In this document: one piece after another, positions 1 to 11,500 of the stretch
Numbering within the stretch: position 1 is the stretch's first letter
How the letters are laid out: every line of letters starts with the position of its first letter
Assembly (NCBI GenBank): GCA_009363875.1
Contig: CM018695.1
Span: 63,669,433 to 63,733,432 of the forward strand
From: Mikania micrantha
Lineage: Eukaryota; Streptophyta; Magnoliopsida; Asterales; Asteraceae
Direction: 5' to 3'
DNA: 64,000 bases
The notes under the pieces: model-generated
What the model was told of the DNA's origin: nothing
What the model saw: the letters and a program-made list of their open reading frames with translations, nothing else
Database searches by the model: none
Position numbers and translations under genes: made by a program

Positions 1-654
1 TAAAATAATATTATTGATATGAGAAGATTGACCAAATGTTAGAAAATGAGTTCAAAAGATTGACTATAATAGATTTTAATGTTGAATTAAATGAAAAATT
101 AAATAAAAATTATAAATTTGAATATAAATCAAACACATTTATGTCTATGTATTATAATAAATCATTGTTTGTTTTTATCACATGTCCATCAATGAATCCA
201 CCTTTTTGCTAGCTTCCAATTCTCGCTCAATGCATCTCACAATTTTTACAAGCAATTCATGGGCTAAGAACTTGATTTTTTAGCCCGAATATAAAACATT
301 CTTTTCAACAAGTTTGCGTCACCTATTTCTCTTCAACCAAAACCCCAGATTTTTTTTCTCCATTGCCAGTCATCCACAATACTAGGTGTAATCTAAAATA
401 TATCTCAAATATGTAAGTTTTATCCAAGAATCGTTCAACTTCCTAAAATCTTTTTGCATTTTAATATGCTCTTTTGATTTTGATTCGGTTTTGTGTGTAT
501 AGCAGACCCTATATTTTGATCTGCATCAAGATATGAAATCTCCTTCACATTTAAGTTCATCTGTGTTTTAATCATCTTTATTATATATTATGGTTCAATA
601 ATTAACATGTTCTTCTAATTTTTTTCTATTTCTGATAGTAAATCAAACACTAGG
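1..654. other. AT-rich non-coding sequence, nothing recognised
   Basis: I see no credible coding frame, LTR terminus or structural RNA here. The sequence leads into the copia-type LTR that starts around 655; that boundary is approximate because no clean TG terminus is visible. Confidence 0.4.
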
Positions 655-1352
655 TTCTAAGATCAAAAAGGCTGGCACTTTCCAAAATATTCTAAGTCCT
701 TGGCCTCACTATATTCCCAGAAGCCAAATGAAGATATCAGGAGTTATCATTCGAAAGCCATCAGCCTCGGAAGGAACAATCTACCTTTGGAAGACCGAAT
801 GCTTTCGAAAGATAACTAAATCCTTCTGATACCCAAGATAGAAGACAAAGCTTCCGAAGACTGAGCTTCCGAAGACTGCAACACATTGAAGGACTTGTTG
901 ATCTAGCTTCTGAAAGGCACTTCATATTGCAAGCCTCAATAATTAGAAGAGATTGATAAAGCAGCTTCCGACACAATAACTTTCGAGGAGATTCTTCTCA
1001 TGATGCTCCTCTTGTTCAAGAAGGTTTTAGAATTTCTTTTGATCATCAGATCCAGATAAGAAGACATTCACATGATAGTCAGTAACATGATACAACTATT
1101 AGATAAATGGAAGATACTTTGCATTAATACTTTTTGTAGTGTAGGTAATTAATGTTAAAGTCAATGAAGTTATTTGTATTAATTTTAATTAATGTGGTAT
1201 GACCTGTTAAACCATAATAGTATACTAGTTTTAGCATTATGTTGTTTCTAGTATTTGTGCAACCTTGTATCTCTACGAAGATACAGCTGTAGCACTTAGT
1301 ATATACCCTTTCACTTGTAACTTAGCTAGTGTGATTCAGTGAAGAGACTTGT

Positions 1353-1620
1353 TGTAACATCCTAGGCTATCCCACATCAGCCGTGAGCAGGAGAGATTCC
1401 TGTCTCATAAGTAACGATCCGCCTCTTACAACACCAACATTTTTTCGACTTAGCTGGCTGTGGAGGACATGAAAACTCCATAGTTAAGTGTGCTCGGGTT
1501 GCAGCAATCTAGGGACGGGTGACCTCCCAGGGAATTTTTCACGGGCAACCGAAGGCAAAATCGTAAGCTCTAAGTGGGAAAAGCAGACAATATTGGTGGC
1601 AAACGTGGTCGTACGTTAGA
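1353..1620 (+). repeat. Cassandra 5' LTR
   Basis: It starts TGTAACATCC and ends near GTACGTTA. It contains the better-preserved 5S-like block (about 1476-1533), including GTTAAGTGTGCTCGGG and GGACGGGTGACCTCC. Confidence 0.75.
1476..1533 (+). promoter_or_regulatory. 5S rRNA-like internal promoter block in Cassandra LTR
   Basis: The order and spacing of AACTCC, AGTTAAG, GTGCTCGGG, a short variable loop and GGGTGACCTCC match the region of plant 5S rRNA that carries the internal control elements. Several positions are changed relative to functional 5S rRNA, so this is a derived promoter block and not a 5S gene. The second copy lies at about 1824-1885 and is more decayed. Confidence 0.7.
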
Positions 1621-1623
1621 TAA

Positions 1624-1636
1624 TGGTATTAGAGAC
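1624..1636 (+). other. Cassandra primer-binding site
   Basis: TGGTATTAGAGAC differs by a few bases from the plant initiator-Met site TGGTATCAGAGC. It stands a few bases after the left LTR, as expected. Confidence 0.65.
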
Positions 1637-1702
1637 ACTCCTGTTCTACACGGGATGGTGTGGAAAACCTAATCGAGGATGATAAGTCCCTAAGGGGGTG
1701 TA

Positions 1703-1973
1703 TGTAACATCCTAGGCAATCCCACATTGGTTGTGAACATGAGAGATTCATGTCTCATAAGTAACGATCCGCCTCTTACATCACCAACGCGTTTTTGGCT
1801 TAGCTGGCTGTGGAGCACATGAAAACTCCATATTTATGCGTGCTCGGTTTGTAGCAATCCAGGAATGGGTGACATCCCTAGGAAGTTTTCACCCAGGCAA
1901 CCGAAGGCTAAACCGTGAGCTCCAAGTAGGCAAAGCGGACAAAATTGGTGGTAGACAGGGCCGGATGTTAGCA
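1703..1973 (+). repeat. Cassandra 3' LTR
   Basis: A direct repeat of 1353-1620, starting TGTAACATCCTAGGC and ending near GGATGTTA. It contains a second, weaker 5S-like block (about 1824-1885, with GTGCTCGG and GGGTGAC). Confidence 0.72.
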
Positions 1974-1980
1974 AACTTGT

Positions 1981-2486
1981 TGAAATACAAATATTAATTT
2001 ATAGTATGGCCATACTTGAATTAAAAATTTGTATGGATACTTTTTTGGACACATGCTATTTTTATTCATTCATTCATTCTATTTATTCAAACTTGTATTT
2101 ATTCTATGCTTATGATACGTATTCTAGTTAGGCTATAGTTTGCATTCTTTTTATATTTATTATTTAAACTTAGTGTGTGAACTCACCAAATATGCAAATA
2201 GTTAACAAACTCTATTTTACATGTGTAACATGATAGGAAGACATGATGAAGACATAAGATAGGCTTAGTGACCTATTTTAAAGTTTGAAACAATTGTATA
2301 GATTTTTCAATGTAATGTATGGTTTATTATGAATCCTTGTAATGACAAATTGAATGATGTTGGAATGAATTGATTGATTATTATTGAATGGATGCATTAA
2401 TTATTCAAACTTTAACATAGCACCATGAGCTAATGAACAGTCGACATCGTGCCCCGAAATCTTCAGTCGTCGGTCGGGGTGTGAGA
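1981..2486 (+). repeat. 3' part of a gypsy-type LTR
   Basis: The segment contains TGTGAACTCACC in the same relative orientation as in the young chromovirus LTR. It ends in CGGTCGGGGTGTGAGA, close to the GGGGTGTGACA terminus of the other gypsy LTRs here. It is then followed by GACTTGT, repeating the left flank of the insertion. It is an LTR remnant without internal sequence. Confidence 0.4.
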
Positions 2487-2660
2487 CTTGTACGATTTGA
2501 AATTGAAAGAAATATACATTGAGCATGAAGTATTTCTATGTTCATCTAATCTTTATTGTCATAGTGTTTGTGAGAAGATTGATAGAATATTCTGCATCTA
2601 TCAATCTTGTAGAGGATCATGTCTAAGTGTTGTGCAAATTGAATAACCCGATCCAATAAA

Positions 2661-2672
2661 TGATATCAGAGC
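2661..2672 (+). other. copia primer-binding site
   Basis: TGATATCAGAGC lies 2 nt after the LTR end and differs by one base from the initiator-Met site TGGTATCAGAGC. Confidence 0.6.
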
Positions 2673-2786
2673 TTTGACTCTTTAACTTAAGTGACTAAAC
2701 ATCCTTAAGTTAACAATTTTCTTTTACCTACTCACTATTGAAAATCTTACTCTTTTGTGTTGAAATAACTACACTCAACAAGCATG

Positions 2787-3775
2787 ACATAGATAATAAC
2801 ACTCTTAACAAACCACTCATGTTCATCCCTGAAATTTATGATATATGGAAAGTCAGAATGGAAGGATTAATCAGGAACCAGGACTTCAAACTCTAGAGAC
2901 TACAAGAAGATTGAAGTTGATACAAAAGTGTTGTGGCTAATCCAGATGTCTATTCCAAACCCTATCACACATGCATTCAAGAAATGAAAATTTGACTAAG
3001 AGCTGTGGAATTCTTTGTAGTAGAAGTATAAAGGTTCTGATGACGTCAAGGAAAAAAAGAAAGACATGCTTAAGCAGAGTTTTGAAAACTTTTATCAATT
3101 GAACAATGAAAACATGGCTTCTCAATATTTGAGGTATGTACAACTCATTGATGAACTAACTACTGCAGGTGTGAAGATGGAGAAGCAGGATGTGATAAGG
3201 AAATTTAGGAGATCTCCGTAACAAGTATGGAACATTTACTCTGTCACAATCCGAAGGACAAAAATTCTCAGACTTTAAACCTAGGGAATTCTTTGGCATA
3301 CTAAGTGCCTATCAAATGGAGATTGACTCTCAATAAACAAAGCCATCAATCTCTATTACTTTAGGATTAGCTGCATGGTATGCCCCTATCCATAACTCTC
3401 CATTTCAGAGCTATCAACCTTTTTACCATTCAAACACAACACAAATTATCACCTTTCCACAACACAACTCCTTTTGCAAACACTGTTCCCATAATCACCC
3501 CTGGTCAAGGAGCATTCATAGTCGATGAATCAAACTACTTTCAAAAATGCCAAGAGGACCTTGATGGTATTCGTGCTGATGACTTATAAGAAATGGATAT
3601 CAACTATTAAATGACCATGATATCCTACCTAGCTAAGAAGTTTTCTCAAAGAACTAGCATATAGTTCAAGAAGCACAACATGAAGACATGCTTTGGTTTA
3701 GACAAATACAAGCTGAAGTGCTACCACTCCCAGCATCTCGGGCACCATGCAAGGGAGTGAAAAGAACCAAGGAAT
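2787..3775 (+). pseudogene. decayed Ty1-copia gag
   Basis: Downstream of the copia primer site, fragments in shifting frames read as a plant copia gag (UBN2-type). There is an N-terminal piece with IYDIWKVRMEGLI. A central piece around 3030-3215 contains KKKDMLKQSFENFYQLNNEN and an RYVQLIDELTTAGVK-like stretch. A degenerate zinc knuckle lies around 3715-3760 (KCYHSQHLGHHARE, then stop), where the CX2CX4HX4C cysteines are mostly lost. Several stop codons and frame breaks show it is dead. It stops at 3802, where a gypsy LTR begins; no copia pol follows, so the insertion or later deletions removed it. Confidence 0.6.
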
Positions 3776-3802
3776 AAACCACCAACAGTAGGGCAACCAA
3801 CC

Positions 3803-5321
3803 TGTGACAATCCGGCATTTCTGGATTAACCCCGTTAATCGAAAGTTAGAAAAATCATACGAAATCGTATGAAATCAAACTAGAAGGAATATAATTAATT
3901 TAAACAAGTCTAAAAACAATAAAATTACAAGGATTAACCTTGTAATATCAAGAAATGAACAATTTTGACTTATAAAAGTCAAAATTCGTAAGGATTATCA
4001 ACTAGAATTTGAAATTCACAATAATGGGACTTGTAACTGAAATTAATCTGTCAATAATCATCCCATTGATGATTATTAACAACTATAATGCGTTATTAGA
4101 ACATAAATCATCGAATTAACTCGGTTAACAACTCATTAAGTCAAAACCGTTACAAATGCATATCAATATCACATAATTCGATCATAATTCGCACAATTGA
4201 ACATCCTCATACTATAATCGGCACTTTTAGAAGGCTTCTCATACAACCAATCTATTCAAGAAGCTGCGAAGAGAAGAACATGATTGGAGGGTGGCCGAAG
4301 ATCAACTCATTAGTTGATCTTCATCAATCTAACTTCAAACAAGGTAAAAACCTACTCCTACACGACCTAAAACAACCGACTAGACATAACCCTAAGTTAA
4401 TTTCGGGTTTTAACAACGAAATTCAAGAATTCGATAACTAGGGTTCATCACGAAGATCGATTTAGGGTTTTATGCTTAAACGAGGTTCATAGTCAAACTA
4501 AAACCCACTAACAGTTTCGAAATAGGGTGTAAAACAAAAACCCTATATCTATCTTGAATCACAATAGCGAATTGAACAAGTTCGAATTCTAGGGTTCTTA
4601 TTCACAAACGAATTGGGGATTTTGATAAAAATGAATTTAAAAATCAAATTAATTGTTATCCTCAGTTTCAGAAACTTTCGATTAACATAAACCCTATGTT
4701 AATTGTAACAAACAACAACGAATTGTTAGATTTTGAGTTCTAGGGTTCTTCATGAAAAACCATTAGGGGGCTTCGATTCAAATGGATTTACAAATAAAAT
4801 TAAACTATATAAAGAGCTTCGGAATACCCTGTTAAATGATAACCCTATGACAATTTCATATGATTATATCGAATGGCATCATTTCGAATTGTAGGGTTCT
4901 TTGTTGAGAACGATTTGAGGATTTGTATATAAACGAACTTAGTTTTTGAATTAAACAACACTATAGTTTCGAAATATCCTATGTAACAGAAACCCTATGA
5001 TTTTATTGAATAAACTTAACGAATTTGAAGGATTGAATCAAAGAACATGATTTTGGGTTTAAACTCGATTTTAGAGTTATAAAACCCTAAGAATTCGATG
5101 AAATAAAGAAATTAGAAACACATGTGAATTCATTTGAATCTCTGGAACTATAACCCTATGGTTCTGAGCTCAATCGGGATCGAATTGTGAGCTAATTTGA
5201 GTTCTATGTGCTCGGTTGAAAGAAAATCAAAGAAACCCCAAGTGAGTCTTGATTAAAACTATTTAAAACCAAAACCAATTCCAAATGCTGAAGCAGAACA
5301 ACTGGTTGGGCGTGTGTGTTG
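3803..5321 (+). repeat. gypsy LTR, truncated first copy
   Basis: It starts TGTGACAATCCGGC inside the copia gag relic. The sequence is full of GAACCCTA / TTCTAGGGTTC-style motifs that recur in the next LTR copy. It is cut at 5321, where a second LTR of the same family starts, so only about the first 1.5 kb is present. Confidence 0.6.
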
Positions 5322-7441
5322 TGTGACAATACGGAATTTCCGGATTAACTCCGTGATCCCAAGATTAACCGAAATGATACGAAATTGAACAAAAACAAAC
5401 TACAAGTGTTAGAATTGAACAAAACAAATTATAAACACCACAATTACAAGGATTAAGTTGTAATTATGTTAAAATGCAAGATTTTGACTTTGGAAGTCAA
5501 AATTCGGCCAAAAAAATCAACTGAAATTTGAATCACTTCAATAATCATTTATCATCGAAATAAATCATCCATAATGATAACATCAATGATAATTTATAGT
5601 TATCATACGTTGTGAACTCTTAATTCATCGAATTAAATCCATGGAAGCTCAAAACTTCATAACTATCATTAGGGATCATCAAATTCACATAATTGGAGCT
5701 TGATAAATCAAATTGAAACAACCTAAACACTAGTCGGCTCCTTTAGAGATTATTACAACCAAAAATTCGATTCCAAGGAGTTCGAGCAGAAGAATTCAAT
5801 CCGGTTGTGGCCGAACTCAAAGCACAAAGTTGATCTTCATCAATTGAGCATCAAGCTAAGTAAGAAATCACTCCTACACACCCTAAAAATGCCGACTAAG
5901 CATAGCCCTATGCTAGTTTCGATCACAAGCATCGAATTATAAGAATCCGAATTCTAGGGTTCATCACTCTTGAGGTTTTGGGGTTTTCGATTCAAACAAG
6001 ATCAAAAATCAAATTTATATATGCAGACAGTTTCGAAATAGTATCTTAAACGAAAACCATATGTTAATTTTATCAAATAACAATGAATCATGAGAACTCG
6101 AATTCTAGGGTTCTTGATGGAGAACGAATTGGGGGTTTCGAGCAAAACAAGTTTAAAAATCGAATTAAAACCTAACCACAGTTTCAAAATATCAATTCTA
6201 ACAAACACCTCATACCAATTTCATATTCAAGTAACGAATTGATCAAGTTCATATTCTAGGGATTTTAATATGAAACCATTTGGGGGTTTCGATTGAAATG
6301 GATGTGTGAATCAAATTGAATTATGCAGAGAGTCTCGAAATCCTCTATTTGTTGAAAACCCTATATTACTTTCATGAAACAACAATGAATTAAATGATTT
6401 TGGATTCTAGGGCTTATATGGTAATCGGGTTTGGGGTTTTTCTAAACAATCAAGATTAAAAATTAGATTTAAATAAACAGAGGGGTTCGTTTTTATCCTA
6501 GGATGACAAAACCCATGGATTCGAGGTTTGATAAGTTCGAATTCGGTTCAATGGACTCAAGAATTGGGTTGTTTGAACCCGACCTAGTTCGGGATTGATT
6601 TGAGGTGTTTATCCGAATCATTGGGCGAATTAAAACCACCTATAGATGCGACTAGATCCATGGAACAGAAGCCCTAAGAGATTGGGTTCGAATTCAGTTG
6701 AATTGGGGTTCAATTAGAATCCATTGGGTTCGATTGGGGGTTAACAAAGGGAACCAGATTTCTGAATGGTTAAAACAAATCGAAATGGGAATCTGTTGCA
6801 AATGTTCAATAGAGAAGGCTGGTTGGATGGGTGCGCATGGAGTTGGGGTTCATGGGTTCGAACCCAGCCTCCACTGGTTTTTGAAATTTAAACCATTTTA
6901 ATGTTTTACTCATAAGTTTCTCGTTTTAACTCCGTTTCGACCCATTCGAATTGCGTCGGAACCAGAATTCAATTCCGAACATATTAGAATAATAAAATCT
7001 ATATTTTGACATGAAATCATAAATCGCGTATAATTACGCGTATTTAACGAAATCGTATATAATTGAACGATTTAAACAAACGAACTTAAAACCATACATG
7101 CTTTTGTACGTACGTTTCGAACATTCTAACATACGTGTGTTGACACGTATGTGATTACAAACGTGATGTGACATTTCAAATAACGATACGTTATCGTAAA
7201 TACACAGATTTTTCGTAGAAGGTTGTCTACGCGAATTTTCAAGCACGTGATCATTATGTTTACTATCAAAGGTGCGTACGTGGCCCCTTTTCTTATTTTA
7301 ACTATTTTGGGGGAGAAAACATGTGCAACAAACATTTTAGATACATATCACTTGCATGAGTTAGCTATTTACGATAAGTGCGAACATAGCATTACAAGTC
7401 CTTACATATCGAACAGTTTAGTTTGCCGTAGTGCAAAGCAT
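5322..7441 (+). repeat. gypsy LTR, second copy (likely 5' LTR of element at 7.4-11.3 kb)
   Basis: It starts TGTGACAATACGG and runs parallel to the copies at 11501-13656 and 21645-24487 (shared blocks include CTTACATATCGAA and GTGCAAAG). The match stops near 7441, where the sequence passes straight into the acidic accessory ORF. The LTR 3' part, the primer site and the ORF start therefore appear to be deleted. Confidence 0.6.
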
Positions 7442-7946
7442 GGATTACGAGGAGGATCTGGAGGAGGACCTAGAGGATGATCCGGAGGAGGATCCCGAGG
7501 AGGATGACCCAAAGGAGGATCCAGAGGAGGATCGAGAGGAATACCCACAGGAGGATCTTGAGGAGGATCCCAATGAGGAGTCTTCTGACCGTATGCCACC
7601 TACATTGCGTGCCCCTAAGAGGCCGCGATTTGAGTCTGATGATATTGCCCGACTGACCTGGGAGGCAAAGTGGGCTGATGATAGGATCGAGTAGCTCGCG
7701 CAGGAGCTCAGGGATGTGAACGCTCGATACGCAGAGCTTCGTAGCGTAGTCCACGGGATGGAGACTGACATCACTCATCTGACTGCACGAGTGCAGGAGG
7801 AAGAGCACTGAGCGGAGATAGCGGAGGGGAGACTTATAGAGTTGGAGGAGTTGGTTGCATCAGATACTGAGGATGAAGAGGACTTAGAGGAGGTACCAGC
7901 ACAGGATGATGATTCCGATGCTGATTCTACTATTGAGGATGCCTGA
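7442..7946 (+). pseudogene. accessory ORF upstream of gag, decayed (acidic / coiled-coil)
   Basis: A frame broken by two stops encodes a run of EED/DPEED-type acidic repeats (from about 7440), then a basic patch with APKRPRFES. After that come a heptad-like stretch (AQELRDVNARYAELRSVV and onward) and a second acidic tail (DTEDEEDLEE, ending STIEDA, stop about 7944). The position just before gag and the coiled-coil-plus-acidic-tail build match the intact 249-aa ORF at 57528-58277, so I infer they are related. Stops after DDRIE (about 7694) and after QEEEH (about 7811) break it. The start is lost with the deletion at 7441. The function is unknown. Confidence 0.55.
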
Positions 7947-8155
7947 TTTATTTATTTTAAACTTAGAAGGGGTGGGTTGTGTCCCAGTATTAGATGTTTG
8001 GAAACTTATGTTTTGATATTAAAAGCATTGTAACCAATTCAAATTATTATCTATTGCTAACAGTGGTGTTCAATCATACAGTTACATGGTTGTTTGTTGT
8101 ATCATTTACACATTTCACATTGTATTTTGATAATACTCTAACACTTATTCTAACT

Positions 8156-9270
8156 ATGAAGATAATGGCCGGGGAAAACATAAATATGACAGTTGCTGAA
8201 CTCAATGAAGTGATCAACAATAGGGTCGTGGAGGCCATCGCGAACTATGCTCAGACACACACGACAGGACCTCATGGACCAATGGGAGGATTGGTAAACC
8301 CACAGGTGTGTACGTTCAAGATGTTCTTGGACTGCAAACCACATAACTTCAAAGGATCGGAGGGAGCCATTGGACTTTTTCGATGGATTGAAAAATCAGA
8401 ATCGGTGTTTGAGATGTGCAACTATCTTAAAGAGAACAAGGTTAAGTACGCTACTGGTACTTTGGAGGGTCCAGCATTGACTTGGTGGAACTCCAACGTT
8501 CAAACATTGGGATTGGGGGAGGCCAATGCCCTAACCTGGAATGGGTTCAAGACACTGATGCAGGAGGAATATTGCCCTCGCAATGAGGTGCAAAATTGGA
8601 GGACGAGTACTGGCATCTTAAAATGGAAGGGTCTAATATCGAGGAGTACACTACTCGATCACATGAACTAGCCAGACTCTTACCTCACATGGCTACTCCA
8701 CCCAGCAAGTGGATTGAGAGGTACATTGGGGGATTAGTGCCTCAGATCCAGGGGTTAGTCACTTCTGCAAATCCCACAACGATTCAACAAGCTGTTCGGT
8801 TGGCGCATCAACTGACTGATCAGGCAGTGCTACAAGGAACTTTGCCCAAAAGAATAGCATCTGCTAAAGTGGGAGACCACAAAATGAAGTGGGAGAGCAG
8901 TAATTTCAAAAACTCTACTCAACAATCGTTTCAGCAGAACCGCAAGCAGGAGTCAAACAAGACTTATCACAATTCGAACAGTGGTCACCAGTCATCTAGG
9001 GGTATGTTAGTAAATACCCAAAATGCAACAAATGTGGATTCCATCATGTCGGGAACCAGTGTGATAAGTACCGGTGCCAATGGTGCGGTAAAGCGGGTCA
9101 TGCAGCTAAAGACTGCCGTGGGGAGCTGCAAACAAACTCCACTAACCAGAACAACACACAAAGGGGCTGTTATGAGTGTGGAAAGCCGGGTCATTTCAAA
9201 AAGGATTTCCCACAACTCAAGAAAGGAGGGGCTAATGATACAAACGGCAACAACACCAATAGCAACATGA
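8156..9270 (+). pseudogene. Ty3-gypsy (chromovirus-like) gag, frameshifted
   Basis: It starts at ATG 8156 (or 8165, MAGENINMTV). The capsid region includes FKMFLDCKPHNFKGSEGA, ATGTLEGPALTWWN and EEYCPRNEV, closely parallel to the intact gag at 54-57 kb. A frameshift near 8592 moves the frame to one containing EEYTTRSHELARLLPHM and RLAHQLTDQAV. A second shift near 9000 leads to three zinc knuckles: CNKCGFHHVGNQC, CQWCGKAGHAAKDC and CYECGKPGHFKKDF. In the third, the last cysteine has become phenylalanine. It is not functional as it stands. Confidence 0.75.
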
Positions 9271-9303
9271 TACCAACAACAACAATGGTGCTAAGGGCAG
9301 GGC

Positions 9304-11337
9304 ATTCGTGATTGGAGGACGTCAAGCACGGGAGGATCCCAACATTGTTACGGGTACGTTCTTCTTGAATAATAACTATGACTCTATGCTATTTGACACT
9401 GGTGCAGACCGGAGCTTTGTATCTAGTACATTTTCTAAATTACTAAATGTTAGTCCTACTACTCTAGAAGACCGTTACACTGTAGAACTAGCCGATGGCA
9501 AGTTAATTGTAGTTGAACAAATCCTTAAAGGATGAGTCCTTGATTTGATGGGTCAAACACTGGACATTGATCTTATGCCTATCACTTTAGGTAGTTTTGA
9601 TGTAGTCACCGCCATGGGCTGGTTGTCGAAACACCAGGCTGAAATAGTATGCGAGGAAAAGATTGTTCGTATACCTCTTTCACATGGAGAGACACTGTAT
9701 GTACAAGGCGAGAAGAGCAGTACGCCACTGCGTCTCATATCTTGTATGAAGGCACACAAATGTCTGCGTAAAGGTCATACAGCAGTTATAGCACTTATAA
9801 CTGAAAAGGCAGTAGCTGAGAAGAAGATTGAAGACATTCTAGTAGTTTGTGAATTTCTTGAAGTATTTCCAGAAGACCTACTGGAATTACCACATATCAG
9901 AGAAGTGGAATTCCGAATCGACCTTACACCAGACGCAGTACCGATAGCTAGAGCGCCTTATCGACTTGCACCATCTGAAATGCAAGAGTTGTTGGATAAG
10001 GGCTTTATACAACCTAGTTTTTCACCTTGGGGAGCTCCAGTCTTATTTGTTAAGAAAAAGGACGGGACTTTCCGTATGTGTATCGATTACTGGGAACTTA
10101 ACAAGGTTACCATCAAAAACCGGTATCCATTACCTCGAATTGATGATCTGTTCGATCAATTTCAGGTTCGAGTTACTACTCGAAGATTGATCTCAGATCG
10201 GGTTACCATCAACTCAGAGTACAGGAGGAAGATATTCCTAAGACAACATTCAGAACGCGCTATGGCCATTACGAATTCTTGGTCATGCCATTTGGATTAA
10301 CAAACGCTCCAGCAGTATTCATGGATCTCATGAATCGAGTCTGCAAACCTTATCTTGATAAGTTTGTCATTGTTTTTATTGATGACATTCTCATCTATTC
10401 TCAGACTGAGGAGGAGCATGCTGGACATCTTCGATTGCTGTTAGAATTACTGAAACAAGAACAATTGTACGCTAATTTCTCGAAATGTGACTTTTGGATG
10501 CGAGAAGTTCAATTCTTGGGTCATATAGTCAATGAAAAGGGCATACATGTTGATCCAGCGAAAATTAAAGCGATTAAGAATTAGGAAGCACCAAAGACCC
10601 CTACTAAGGTACGAAAATTCCTAGGTTTAGCATGTTACTACTGACGATTCATTGAGGGTTTCTCAAAGATCGCTGAACCGCTTACTGCCCTTACTCATAA
10701 AGGGACAAAGTATAACTGGACGGATAAACAGGAAGCTACATTCCAGCTATTGAAATAAAAACTCTACAGTGCACTGATTCTGTCCTTACCGAAAGGAACA
10801 GAAGATTTTATGGTGTATTGTGATGCATCTGCCCAGGGTTTGGGATGTGTGTTGATGCAACGTGATAAAGTGATTGCTTATGCTTCACAACAACTGCGAC
10901 CACACGAAAAGAATTACACTACTCATGACTTGGAGTTAGGAGCAGTGGTATTTGCTTTGAAGATTTAGAGGCACTATTTATATGGAACCAAGTGTACCAT
11001 TTACACTGATCACAAGAGTCTACAACATATCTTTGATAAGAAGGAACTCAATATGAGACAGCGACGATGGGTTGAGTTGTTGAATGACTATGAATGCGAA
11101 ATCAAGTATCATCCGGGAAAAGCTAATGTGGTAGCTAATGCTTTAAGCAGAAAAGGCACAACATCAACAAGACGGGTTCGCGTACTTATGATAACGATAC
11201 ATACTGACTTACCTGACAAGGTACGCAATGCTCAGCTTGAAGCCTTAGAAAAGGATAACTTGGAATTGGAATCCTTACGAGCATTTGTTCAGAAGCACTT
11301 GTATTTGAAAGACTTTATCTTCCTTGGAGGATTCTGA
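9304..11337 (+). pseudogene. Ty3-gypsy pol: protease, reverse transcriptase, RNase H (decayed)
   Basis: Protease is marked by FDTGADRSF near 9400. An in-frame TGA (9533-9535) replaces a cysteine codon found in the intact relative. Reverse transcriptase shows KKKDGTFRMCIDYWELNKV, a frameshift near 10165 and another before 10279, then VMPFGLTNAPAVFMDLMN and the FIDD active site near 10380. RNase H follows (YCDASAQGLGCVLMQ, then TDHKSLQHIF near 11010). Further in-frame stops occur near 10582, 10644, 10758 and 10966. The integrase is missing: the frame ends at 11337 against an inverted copia LTR fragment. Confidence 0.8.
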
Positions 11338-11500
11338 AGAACAAGGCTATCTTCCAAAGACTAATTACTTCCGAAAGATAACTTTGTTCTTCCGAAGATT
11401 GTTTGGACTTCTGGGAGTGGAGCCAAGGACTTAGAATATTTGGAAAGCATGAGACTTTTTGATCTTACACCTATGAAATTTCAGTTTAGTTTAAACTAAT
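11338..11500 (-). repeat. inverted copia-LTR fragment
   Basis: The stretch around 11419-11465 (GGACTTCTGGG through CTTTTTGATCTTA) is the near reverse complement of about 655-722. This is a piece of the same copia family on the opposite strand. It marks a rearrangement point between the broken pol and the LTR remnant that follows. Confidence 0.45.

Larger units (their letters stand above)
1353..1975 (+). mobile_element. Cassandra-type TRIM with 5S rRNA-like LTRs
   Basis: Two direct repeats of about 268 bp, each starting TGTAACATCCTAGGC, flank a ~83-bp centre. The centre holds a primer-binding site (TGGTATTAGAGAC) and a purine-rich tract (CCCTAAGGGGGTG). Each repeat contains a block resembling the 3' half of plant 5S rRNA (AACTCC, AGTTAAG, GTGCTCGG, GGGTGACCTCC). 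That combination defines the Cassandra family of non-autonomous, non-coding retrotransposons, whose LTRs carry an RNA polymerase III-type promoter. CTTGT flanks both ends (1348-1352 and 1976-1980), which fits a 5-bp target duplication. The two LTRs are clearly diverged, so the copy is old. Confidence 0.82.
655..2658 (+). repeat. Ty1-copia 5' LTR, interrupted by nested insertions
   Basis: The segments 655-1352 and 2492-2658 together form an LTR. It ends in CCCGATCCAATA and is followed at once by an initiator-Met-type primer site. The same sequence occurs inverted at 22381-22965; for example, the stretch around 1120-1330 matches the reverse complement of about 22610-22790, and both copies end in a CCCGATCCAA motif. 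The LTR is split by a 1.1-kb insertion (1353-2491) containing Cassandra and a gypsy LTR piece. The 9-bp GAGACTTGT stands at both edges of that insertion (1344-1352 and 2483-2491). The left LTR end is not sharply defined. Confidence 0.5.

Noticed and set aside
1441..1540. A genuine 5S rRNA gene
   Set aside because: Only the 3' half is similar, with many substitutions, and it sits inside LTR repeats with a primer site between them; this is Cassandra.
7445..7808. Minus-strand open frames opposite the acidic repeat
   Set aside because: They are serine- or leucine-rich shadows of the GAGGAGGATCC-type codon repeat on the plus strand.
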